A model generated the notes under the pieces. The model saw only the letters and a program-made list of their open reading frames with translations. It made no database searches and was not told where the DNA came from. Below are positions 44,725-51,634 of a stretch of DNA of 64,000 bases, piece by piece. Where the stretch lies: the NCBI RefSeq assembly GCF_022606295.1, contig NZ_JAHHZS010000016.1, forward strand, positions 1-64,000. Direction: 5' to 3'. The stretch's first letter is position 1; the number at the start of each line of letters is the position of its first letter. Origin of the DNA: Arthrobacter bambusae. GTDB lineage: Bacteria > Actinomycetota > Actinomycetes > Actinomycetales > Micrococcaceae. The translations under genes were made by a program, and so were the position numbers.

Positions 44725-44803
44725 GAGTAGTCACCTGAGGCACCCCGCCGGAGAGAGGGTTGCCGACCAGCAAGTCAGGGCTTCGCGCTGGTGCTCATTA
44801 CTC
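44725..44803 (-). ncRNA. SAM-IV riboswitch
   Basis: On the reverse strand a GAGTA/TACTC basal stem encloses GAGCACCAGCGCGAAGCCC, TGACTTGCTGGTCGGCAACC, CTCTCTCCGGCGGGGTGCC and CAGGTGACTACTC. The order CCAGC-AAGCCC-GCTGG-CGGCAACC-GGGGTGCC matches SAM-IV riboswitches of actinobacteria. It would turn down the DUF1737-rhodanese-metZ operon when S-adenosylmethionine is plentiful. Confidence 0.9.
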
Positions 44804-44822
44804 AAGAAGAAAAATAACACCC

Positions 44823-44852
44823 ACGACGGCGGCCCGCATCACCGGCCGTCGT
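44823..44852 (-). terminator. Terminator upstream of the SAM-IV riboswitch
   Basis: ACGACGGC pairs with GCCGTCGT (8-bp stem, 14-base loop). On the reverse strand it is followed by GGGTGTTATTTTTC. It would end transcription of the 119-residue hypothetical gene and isolate the riboswitch operon. Confidence 0.5.
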
Positions 44853-44916
44853 CATGTTCCGTAACCGGGAGGCGGCCGGTGGGGAGCCGGCGGGTGGGGC
44901 CACGCTGGCGCGGACC

Positions 44917-45276
44917 CTAGGCTTCGGTTTCTGTAGGCAGCGGGTCCAGGCTTGCCTGGACCCGGGGTGAAACGGCATCAAAGCGCGATGCTACTCCTGT
45001 GGGGGAGTGATGAAACGTGGAACCTTGATGCTTCCGGATTTCCAGCAACTCGTGCACGGATATCCCGGTGGCCGTGGCGAGTGCGTGCAGCGAGAGGCTG
45101 TTGTGATGAGCCAGGGCAAAAACCACGCCAGACAGCGCTTCGAAACCTTCTGTCTCGTAGATTTCCTTTATCAAGTTGGACATGCCGTTCGCATCATCGA
45201 TTGATCCCGCTGACGCACCGGTTGCCATGGCCGTCAGCGACCACGCAGCAGAGTCGGGGCTGATGTAGATGCTCAT
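44917..45276 (-). CDS. Hypothetical protein with helix-turn-helix-like segment
   Basis: A 119-residue soluble protein of no recognised family. The segment SLSLHALATATGISVHELLE could be a small helix-turn-helix, and IKEIYETEGFEALSGVVFAL precedes it. The C-terminus is low complexity. It diverges from the Lrp gene, whose start lies 55 bases away, so the two may share a control region. Confidence 0.55.
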   Translation of the reverse strand: MSIYISPDSAAWSLTAMATGASAGSIDDANGMSNLIKEIYETEGFEALSGVVFALAHHNSLSLHALATATGISVHELLEIRKHQGSTFHHSPTGVASRFDAVSPRVQASLDPLPTETEA

Positions 45277-45331
45277 GTCGATACCCTACGGACTCAGGCC
45301 CAGTTGGGGAATGGGCGATACGTTTATCTTT

Positions 45332-45763
45332 ATGGCAGCACTCACCGACCTTGACCGCCAGCTCCTCTCCGCCCTCAGGGAGGACGGCCGGGCATCTGTC
45401 GCGAGCCTCGCGCGCCAGCTGGGCGTCGCCAGGGCCACCGTGAACAGCCGGCTCGAGCGCCTGGTCTCCTCCGGAACGATCGTTGGCTTCACTGCGAGGG
45501 TGCGCGACGAAGTCGATCCACTTGCGATCCGGGCTATTGCGCTCATTGCCGTGGAAGGAAGGTCGGCCGACAGGGTCATTCGCCAGCTGAGGGGGCTCCC
45601 CGAGATTTGGGCACTGCACACCACGAATGGCGGCTGGGACCTCGTGGCTGAGCTGCGCACGGAAAGCCTCAGCGACTTTGACCAAGTGCTGGGCAGGATC
45701 CGCGGGATCGAGGGGATCGTCAATAGCGAGACGAGCCTGCTCCTCAGCTCCGTCCTGCGGTAG
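45332..45763 (+). CDS. Lrp/AsnC family transcriptional regulator
   Basis: A 143-residue regulator: N-terminal winged helix (LTDLDRQLLSALREDGRASV, ASLARQLGVARATVNSRLER) and a C-terminal RAM domain (ALHTTNGGWDLVAELRTESL). Adjacent to an ornithine cyclodeaminase gene on the same strand, so it probably responds to ornithine, arginine or proline. I use the ATG at 45332; earlier in-frame starts add an atypical extension. Confidence 0.9.
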   Translation: MAALTDLDRQLLSALREDGRASVASLARQLGVARATVNSRLERLVSSGTIVGFTARVRDEVDPLAIRAIALIAVEGRSADRVIRQLRGLPEIWALHTTNGGWDLVAELRTESLSDFDQVLGRIRGIEGIVNSETSLLLSSVLR

Positions 45764-45816
45764 CCGCTGGCTTGGCGGCGACAAACCTCATGAGCATTAT
45801 GTTCGAAACGACTCGT

Positions 45817-45855
45817 CATTTTGTGCATTTTTTCAATGAAAAGTACATATTTTGG
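45817..45855. promoter_or_regulatory. AT-rich imperfect palindrome upstream of ocd
   Basis: CATTTTGTGCATTTTTTCA and TGAAAAGTACATATTTTGG form an imperfect palindrome in the only strongly AT-rich patch nearby, 70-105 bases before the ocd start. Such sites are typical for Lrp/AsnC binding. Confidence 0.45.
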
Positions 45856-45923
45856 CAATTGCGGATGCATATCGCCGCTCCGTAGCCTCGTAGCAACAAT
45901 GCTTATGAGGGAAAGGAGCGCAC

Positions 45924-46955
45924 ATGACGCGCTTTGTCGATGTCCGCAATATGGTCCGCTGGACGGCCGGGCGAGGCCCGGAAACCATCATTTCGGAGAT
46001 GATTCAGTACTTGGAAGACGACTTCCGGCGATGGGAATCTTTTGACAAGACCCCGCGGGTGGCGAGTCACACCGCGTTTGGCGTCATCGAGCTGATGCCC
46101 ACCAGTGACCAGGAAACATACGGCTTCAAGTACGTCAATGGACACCCTTCGAATCCAGCGCGCGGCTTCCAGACTGTGACAGCCTTCGGTGTCCTGTCCG
46201 ATGTCCATAACGGCTACCCGACGTTCCTCGCGGAGATGACAGTGCTGACGGCGCTGCGGACGGCGGCCACGTCCGGCATGGTCGCCAAGAAACTTGCGCG
46301 CCCCGATGCACGGGTCATGGCGATGATCGGAACCGGAACCCAGTCGGAGTTCCAAGCGCTGGCCTTCCGGGCAGCCCTGGGCATCAACACTGTCAGGATC
46401 TGGGACACTGATCCGGCTGCGATGGAGAAGTTCGTCAGGAACATGGCTCCCCTCGGCTTCGACATCACCATCGCGGGCTCGGCGGCCCACGCAGTGGAAG
46501 ACGCCGACGTCATCACCACGTGCACCGCGGACAAGGCCAACGCCACCATCCTGACTGCAGACCAGGTTTCTCCGGGCGTTCACATCAACGCGATCGGCGG
46601 CGATTGCCCAGGAAAGACCGAACTCGACGCTGCCATCCTGGACCTCGGCGACGTCTTTGTGGAATACGATCCCCAGACGCGGATTGAAGGCGAGATCCAG
46701 CAAATGTCCGCCGATTTTCCCGTCACCGAGTTCTGGCAAGTCCTTGGCGGTCATGCGCCGGGCCGGACCTCCAGGCACCAGATCACGGTATTCGATTCCG
46801 TGGGCTTCGCGATCGAGGACTTTTCCGCCTTGCGGTATCTCCGCGACGCCGTCGAGGGTTCGGAATTCTTCGAGGAGATCGACCTCGTCGCGAACCCCGA
46901 CGACCCCAAGGACCTCTTCGGCTTGGTGCGCGCGCTCTCTCCGGTCGGATCCTGA
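45924..46955 (+). CDS. Ornithine cyclodeaminase family protein
   Basis: A 343-residue NAD-dependent enzyme of the ornithine cyclodeaminase/mu-crystallin family. YGFKYVNGHPSNPARGFQTV holds the catalytic lysine, FLAEMTVLTALRTAATSGM the substrate arginine region, and MAMIGTGTQSEFQALAF the Rossmann loop. DVFVEYDPQTRIEGEIQQM is characteristic of the true ornithine cyclodeaminases that make proline. AAAGGAG precedes the ATG. Likely regulated by the neighbouring Lrp protein. Confidence 0.88.
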   Translation: MTRFVDVRNMVRWTAGRGPETIISEMIQYLEDDFRRWESFDKTPRVASHTAFGVIELMPTSDQETYGFKYVNGHPSNPARGFQTVTAFGVLSDVHNGYPTFLAEMTVLTALRTAATSGMVAKKLARPDARVMAMIGTGTQSEFQALAFRAALGINTVRIWDTDPAAMEKFVRNMAPLGFDITIAGSAAHAVEDADVITTCTADKANATILTADQVSPGVHINAIGGDCPGKTELDAAILDLGDVFVEYDPQTRIEGEIQQMSADFPVTEFWQVLGGHAPGRTSRHQITVFDSVGFAIEDFSALRYLRDAVEGSEFFEEIDLVANPDDPKDLFGLVRALSPVGS

Positions 46956-46959
46956 GAAG

Positions 46960-47025
46960 CCCAACTGACTCGCATTTGTTGTCGTTTAGGGCGCTCTAAA
47001 CGACAACAACTGCGAGTCAGTTGGG
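46960..47025. repeat. P1 palindrome, copy 3 (66 bp)
   Basis: Outer arms CCCAACTGACTCGCA and TGCGAGTCAGTTGGG; inner stem TGTTGTCGTTTA / TAAACGACAACA is a perfect 12 bp. It lies four bases after the ornithine cyclodeaminase stop and before a classical terminator. Confidence 0.9.
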
Positions 47026-47036
47026 GAGGGAGAAGC

Positions 47037-47076
47037 CTGGTGCGCCGGCCCCAGAACCGGCGCACCAGACGTTTTT
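47037..47076 (+). terminator. Rho-independent terminator after ornithine cyclodeaminase
   Basis: CTGGTGCGCCGG pairs with CCGGCGCACCAG (12 bp, eight-base loop) and is followed by ACGTTTTT. It sits just after the P1 repeat, so the repeat is not needed as terminator here. Confidence 0.85.
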
Positions 47077-47107
47077 CCCGGCCAGACTGCCAGCCCGGCA
47101 GCCCGGG

Positions 47108-47635
47108 CTATTCCGCCGCCAGTCGCAGGATCAGCTCAGCATGCCCGGGGAACCTCATGACGAGCGACTCGATGTCCCGTGCCGTTGGTTTCGCGGAGTC
47201 AGACCTCTCGTATCCGGGTGAGACGCTGCAGCTGACCAAGGCGAACCCTGGACCGGCCAACTCGGCACCGAACCAGGTGGAGCCCGGGGCAACTCCTTGC
47301 AGCGTCTCGCCTGCCTCCGGATCCGGCCCTAACACGGTCTCGGTATAGCCAAAGTCCTGGTGTCCAAGCTCCCGGGAGAAGACGTGCAGCCTGATGGGCG
47401 TCCCCAGGTGGAAGAACCACAATTCGTCCTGCTTCAGGGCGTGCAACTGGAGGACTTCTCCTGATTGCAGCAAGTACCAGTTGGAACTGTAGAGCGGATG
47501 ATCGACGCCGAAGCGCGGAGGCAGCGCCGATCCCGCGATGTCCTCGTTGCTCACGAGCGCCGGCGCGAACCAGCCGCCCACGAGAGCGGGGGACATGTCC
47601 AGCCGTTTGATCCAGTCCTCGGCGGCGGCAATCAC
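47108..47635 (-). CDS. DUF985 (cupin) family protein
   Basis: A 175-residue single-domain cupin. SSNWYLLQSGEVLQLHALKQ with DELWFFHLGTPIRLHVF carries the metal-site pattern of DUF985, and GVAPGSTWFGAELAGPGFAL with VSCSVSPGYERSD follows. Eukaryotic and bacterial relatives have no settled function. It starts at GTG 47635, which overlaps the stop of a small upstream ORF (GTGA); AAGGA lies nine bases upstream. Confidence 0.85.
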   Translation of the reverse strand: MIAAAEDWIKRLDMSPALVGGWFAPALVSNEDIAGSALPPRFGVDHPLYSSNWYLLQSGEVLQLHALKQDELWFFHLGTPIRLHVFSRELGHQDFGYTETVLGPDPEAGETLQGVAPGSTWFGAELAGPGFALVSCSVSPGYERSDSAKPTARDIESLVMRFPGHAELILRLAAE

Positions 47636-47754
47636 GTGACCGGATCCTTCAGTGAGAAGCAGGCCGGGAGGCCGATGGACTTGTCGGGATCCTGGGGTCC
47701 GGGCGTGGGAAAACCGTGATTGAAATTCCAGGACGAAGAAACTGCGCTCATCAT
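47632..47754 (-). CDS. Small ORF coupled to the DUF985 gene
   Basis: A 40-codon ORF: MMSAVSSSWNFNHGFPTPGP, then QDPDKSIGLPACFSLKDPVT and stop. It has a near-ideal GGAGGG ribosome-binding site five bases before the first ATG, and its TGA overlaps the GTG of the DUF985 gene. The content (Pro/Ser-rich, one Cys) is not like a shadow frame. It could be a leader peptide or a small partner of the cupin protein. Confidence 0.55.
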   Translation of the reverse strand: MMSAVSSSWNFNHGFPTPGPQDPDKSIGLPACFSLKDPVT

Positions 47755-47853
47755 GATGCCCTCCATCAACTGTGCTGATTCCACAGCACTGTGAAACCAG
47801 GTGCCCGCCGGGCCGAGAGCCAGATCACCCTTCCCCAGCAGAGGTCACGGGAC

Positions 47854-47863
47854 TAGTTAACTA
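47854..47863. promoter_or_regulatory. Possible operator upstream of the small ORF/DUF985 pair
   Basis: TAGTTAACTA is a perfect 10-bp palindrome about 100 bases upstream of the small ORF. A second palindrome, CACAG-CA-CTGTG, lies at 47782-47793. The binding proteins are unknown. Confidence 0.35.
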
Positions 47864-48001
47864 CTGCCGCCATGGCGGCACAATAGCGTTCGCCACGCTG
47901 AATTTTCCGGCCCGTGGACGGAGCCGTCGCTCCCGACGCCCGCGCCGCCGGCGTGAGAGTCACAGCCGGCGGCTGAGATAGCCGCGGCGAGCACTCCGCG
48001 G

Positions 48002-48598
48002 CTATTGACGGTCTCCCGGTTTCGGCGGGGGCCCGGGCGGCCGATGCGGCGGTGGCGGGCCGGGATGCGGGGGCAGGGGCACATGTTTGTGCAAATGTGG
48101 CGGATGCGGCGGATGTGGCCCCCCGTGCGGGGGTGGCGGGCCGCCGTGCGGCGGATGTGGCCCCCCGTGCGCCATCGGGAGAGGCAGGTCCGGTGCGTTC
48201 TCGCCGGAGGGGGTGTCCGCAGGCGCGAGCCCGGTATCCTCGGTATCGTTTGCCGCGGCGGCATCATTGGATTCCTGGGCCACCAGCCCGTAATAGCTGT
48301 AAAGTTCCTGTTCCTGCGTCTCCGTGATCACGCCGCGTTCACTCTCGATGCGCGGGCCGTTCTTAACTTTGTCCTTGGCGAAAGCCACCTTGATCACCGA
48401 ATTAACCAGGCTGGCTCCGGAGAGCGGAGCGAAAGATTCGGCCATGCCGAACAAACCGGTCCGCACGGTGACAAAAACCGGATCCCCGGAATCGCCACTG
48501 GTGAAGACCTGCTCCACTGAGCCGATTTTCTCCCCGGCGGAGTCCACCACAATCCCTCCGTTGAGGACGATGTTGTCGATGTCCTGCAGACTGAGCAT
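48002..48598 (-). CDS. PRC-barrel protein with His/Pro-rich tail
   Basis: A 198-residue protein. Residues ~1-80 form a PRC-barrel (LQDIDNIVLNGGIVVDSAGE, KIGSVEQVFTSGDSGDPVFV, TVRTGLFG). An acidic middle (ESNDAAAANDTEDTG) is followed by residues 142-198, a tail of Pro, Gly and His in units like HGGPHPPHGGPPPP with 11 histidines. The tail could bind metal ions or act as a flexible surface. A reverse-strand TATAGT at 48633-48628 is a possible -10. Confidence 0.75.
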   Translation of the reverse strand: MLSLQDIDNIVLNGGIVVDSAGEKIGSVEQVFTSGDSGDPVFVTVRTGLFGMAESFAPLSGASLVNSVIKVAFAKDKVKNGPRIESERGVITETQEQELYSYYGLVAQESNDAAAANDTEDTGLAPADTPSGENAPDLPLPMAHGGPHPPHGGPPPPHGGPHPPHPPHLHKHVPLPPHPGPPPPHRPPGPPPKPGDRQ

Positions 48599-48700
48599 GA
48601 GGCGGATCCTTCGTGTATTCGGCCCCGACTATACGACCGGGCTGTTCTACATTCTGTCTTGATTCTTCACGCCGGGCGACACGGCTACTGCCGAAGACGC

Positions 48701-49897
48701 TCAGTGGCCGGTGGCTGCCAGGACCGCCACTGCCGCGAGCACCGTCAGGGGCGCGACAATCAGTCCGAAGAGCGCATAGCCCTTCCACGTGATCAGGACA
48801 TTCATGCGGACGAGCCGGTCGTGCCAGAGCAATGTGGCCAGGGAGGCCCAAGGGGTGATGATCGGTCCGGCATTGACTCCGATCAGCAAGGCCGCCATCC
48901 GCGCAGGCGTCCCCGCCAGCGGTTCCGCCAGCAGGTAGGCAGGCAAATTGTTGAGGACATTGGAACCGGCGGCGCCCGTCACGGCAAGCCGAACCAGGTC
49001 CATGAAGCCTTGGCCTTGTCCGGCCAACTGGCTCAGCAACACGGGAGCCCCCAGATGCCTGGCGGCTTCCATCACCAGGAAAAGTCCGGAAGCGAACAGC
49101 AGCAAGGACCATGGAATCAGCGTCACCTTGAGGACCCGCGGACTCCGGAGCGCGAACACGACCCCCAGTACAACAGCCCCGGCCAGGGCCGGGATCCAAA
49201 CCGGGACCCCGGACACCAACGCAGGCAGAAGCAACGCCAGCACCAAGGCGCTGAACCCGAGCAGTACCCGGTCCGCGGCAGGCCTGGTTTCAGCCCCGGC
49301 CGGCTGATCCGGCCTGATCCGCACCACCGGGATCCGTGAGTAGCGGTTGCGCAGATCCCGTCGGAAGACGATACCGATGAAGAGCAACGGCACGACGACG
49401 GCGGCAAGGGCGGGTGCCCACATGAGGCCGGCGAAGCCACCCGGAGTAATGCCGCCAAGGCTGTGCTGGGCGAGAAGGTTGGTCAGGTTGGAAATGGGCA
49501 GCAGCAGGCTTGCCGTGTTGGCCAGCCACACGGTGGTCAGGGCGAAAGGCAGGGCCGGCAGCCCGGCTTGCCGCGTCACACTGACCACCACGGGTGTCAG
49601 GAGCACCGCTGTTGTATCCAAAGAGAGGAAGACGGTGCTCAGCGTCGCGAAGACCGCCAGGAACAGCCACAAGAGAATGCTGTATCCGCGGCCCCAATAA
49701 CGGAGCCGCCGGGCTGTCCAAAGGAAGACTCCGGCCTCACTGCACAGCTCAGTCACAACTGTCATCGCCACGACGAACAGCAGAATCGGAGCCACCCGAT
49801 CCACGAGTGCCATGAGATCCGTGAAAGGCAGGGCACCCGTGGCGATCGCCACGGCCCCTAAGCCAAGGAGAACCGCTCCAATGATCGCCAGACGCAT
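48701..49897 (-). CDS. SLC13/ArsB-type ion transporter
   Basis: A 398-residue membrane protein with about 11 helices. LSTVFLSLDTTAVLLTPVVV and LTTVWLANTASLLLPISNLT, followed by NLLAQHSLGG, are the paired substrate motifs of the ion-transporter (ArsB/NhaD/SLC13) superfamily, and GVNAGPIITPWASLATLLWH repeats the pattern in the second half. Arsenite, dicarboxylate and Na+ are all possible substrates; no ars genes adjoin it. Confidence 0.82.
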   Translation of the reverse strand: MRLAIIGAVLLGLGAVAIATGALPFTDLMALVDRVAPILLFVVAMTVVTELCSEAGVFLWTARRLRYWGRGYSILLWLFLAVFATLSTVFLSLDTTAVLLTPVVVSVTRQAGLPALPFALTTVWLANTASLLLPISNLTNLLAQHSLGGITPGGFAGLMWAPALAAVVVPLLFIGIVFRRDLRNRYSRIPVVRIRPDQPAGAETRPAADRVLLGFSALVLALLLPALVSGVPVWIPALAGAVVLGVVFALRSPRVLKVTLIPWSLLLFASGLFLVMEAARHLGAPVLLSQLAGQGQGFMDLVRLAVTGAAGSNVLNNLPAYLLAEPLAGTPARMAALLIGVNAGPIITPWASLATLLWHDRLVRMNVLITWKGYALFGLIVAPLTVLAAVAVLAATGH

Positions 49898-50044
49898 GAA
49901 CGGAGTCTATTGCCCGGCAAGCGATCCTCAGACCAAGGACTGCGCCCCCTACGTCAATCGACGGCGGAATTCAGGACAGCCGCTAAGCTCGGATCACGTC
50001 GATACTGACTGAATCCCTGCTTGACGGAAAACATAGGTGCAACC

Positions 50045-50530
50045 GTGACGCTTGCCGAGGACAACCTCAACCAGCCAATTCGGATCCAATTCGAAGCATT
50101 CATCGACGAGCACCGGCGCGCGCTCAACGACTGCTTGAACGGTTTGACGGAGGAACAGGCCCGGCGGTCATTGGTCCCGTCCCGGACCACGCTGCTGGGC
50201 CTCGTGAAACACGTGACCTTCGTGGAAAAGGTCTGGTTCGACGAAGCCGTCACGTGCCGCTCCCGCGCAGAGATCGGCATCCCGGCCACGCCGGACGAAT
50301 CTTTTATCCTCGACGACGGCGACACTATCGCCACGATCCAGCAAGCACACCGCGAGGCATGCGAAGCTTCGCGCCAGGCGACGTCGTCCTTGGGGCTCGA
50401 CGACCTGCTTAACGGCAACCGACGCGGTCCGCTCCCGTTGCGTTGGGTTTACCTCCACATGCTCCGGGAGCTAGCCCAACACTGCGGGCACGCAGACATT
50501 CTGCGCGAACAGATCACCGCACCCAAGTAG
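50045..50530 (+). CDS. DinB family protein (DUF664)
   Basis: A 161-residue four-helix-bundle protein of the DinB/YfiT metal-enzyme superfamily: RTTLLGLVKHVTFVEKVWF with the first metal-binding His, and LRWVYLHMLRELAQHCGHAD with the other two. Relatives include mycothiol- or bacillithiol-dependent transferases, which suits an actinobacterium. The GTG at 50045 has AGGTG upstream; a TTG 24 bases earlier is possible. Its last codons, CCC-AAG-TAG, lie in a P1 palindrome. Confidence 0.85.
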   Translation: MTLAEDNLNQPIRIQFEAFIDEHRRALNDCLNGLTEEQARRSLVPSRTTLLGLVKHVTFVEKVWFDEAVTCRSRAEIGIPATPDESFILDDGDTIATIQQAHREACEASRQATSSLGLDDLLNGNRRGPLPLRWVYLHMLRELAQHCGHADILREQITAPK

Positions 50531-50587
50531 CTCGCAGTAGATGTCGTTTTGGGCGCTCTTAACGACATTTACTGCTAGTCACTTGGG
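50522..50587. repeat. P1 palindrome, copy 4 (66 bp)
   Basis: Outer arms CCCAAGTAGCTCGCA and TGCTAGTCACTTGGG; inner stem ATGTCGTTTT / TTAACGACAT. The sixth base of each arm has changed together (AAC/GTT to AAG/CTT) relative to the other copies. The left arm supplies the stop of the DinB gene. Confidence 0.9.
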
Positions 50588-50614
50588 CAGGCGGAAGCAG
50601 TCGGGTTGGAACCC

Positions 50615-51556
50615 CTACTCAATCCCCGCGAACAGCTCGTTGAGCTCGGCCGTCAGCTGCTTGCGCATTGCCGGGGTGCCGATCTCCCTGCCGTCCACGT
50701 GGTTCACGGGAGCGATGAGCCGGATGCTCGAGATCAGCCACACCGCATCGGCGTCGAACAGGTCTTCCGGGACCAACGGGCCGTAGCCCAGCTCCCAGCC
50801 CGCTGCCTTTGCCTTGGTGAAAAGCGCGTCCTGGGACGTGCCCGGCAGGATGCCGCTGTCCAGTTGCGGAGTGATGAGGCGCTTGACCGTGCGCACCGAG
50901 CCGGCGCCGTCGTCGACCGTTTCCACGTGAGCCAGCAGCACCGTGGACGTCGGGCCCTCAAGAACCCGGCCGTCCGTTGAGGTGAAGATCGCGTCGTCCG
51001 CGCCTTGCTTGTGGGCGTAGCGCAGTGCGGCCATGTTCACGGCGTAGGAGAGCGTCTTGGCGCCGAGCAGCAGCCAGGGAGCGCGGTCGCCCGCCTCCGT
51101 GTCGAAGCCACGGTCAAGAAGTACGACGTCGATGCCCGTCTCGCGCTGCCGGCGGCTGCCCGCGGGGGACGGCGAAGCCTGGATCCAGCAGGTAGGAGTC
51201 GAGGCGCCTTCCACTCCGCGCGTCACCAAGAGCTTGACGACAACTTCGTCCTCGGCCGGGCTTGGCGCGGGGAAGGCGTCCCGGAATTCGGTGATCGCGG
51301 TGTCGATCGCTCGGCGCCAGACCTCCTGTTCGGGAATGTTGAGGTCCAGCGCGCGGGCTGAGCTCTCAAGCCTGTTCAGGTGCGCCTGTACCTTGCGCGC
51401 ACGGCCCTCGACGGCGAGCAGCGACTCGAAGACGCCGTCACCCCGGGTGGCGCCCAGGTCTGTGGCCATGAGCTGCGGCTGGCTGGAATCGGCGACGCGG
51501 CCGTTTTCGAACGCTGGATCCAGGAATACGAGGACCGTCGAGGCAGGTAAAGTCAT
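50615..51556 (-). CDS. pabC: Aminodeoxychorismate lyase / class IV aminotransferase
   Basis: A 313-residue PLP enzyme: LGATRGDGVFESLLAVEGRA, LLLGAKTLSYAVNMAALRYA with the PLP lysine, DAIFTSTDGRVLEGPTSTVL and ITPQLDSGILPGTSQDALF. These features fit 4-amino-4-deoxychorismate lyase, which releases p-aminobenzoate for folate. The PabB-type gene is 7.4 kb away at 58965, which supports the assignment over a branched-chain aminotransferase. Confidence 0.82.
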   Translation of the reverse strand: MTLPASTVLVFLDPAFENGRVADSSQPQLMATDLGATRGDGVFESLLAVEGRARKVQAHLNRLESSARALDLNIPEQEVWRRAIDTAITEFRDAFPAPSPAEDEVVVKLLVTRGVEGASTPTCWIQASPSPAGSRRQRETGIDVVLLDRGFDTEAGDRAPWLLLGAKTLSYAVNMAALRYAHKQGADDAIFTSTDGRVLEGPTSTVLLAHVETVDDGAGSVRTVKRLITPQLDSGILPGTSQDALFTKAKAAGWELGYGPLVPEDLFDADAVWLISSIRLIAPVNHVDGREIGTPAMRKQLTAELNELFAGIE

Positions 51557-51634
51557 GTTTCCAGCTTAGTGCTGGCCCGCGGGACGGACGGTCGGATGCG
51601 GCGTGCCAGATAGGCTGGGCTGACTGTTGGTTCT

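Noticed and set aside
47764..47860. Possible riboswitch upstream of the DUF985 small ORF
   Set aside because: GC-rich stretches and palindromes are present, but no known aptamer core could be matched.
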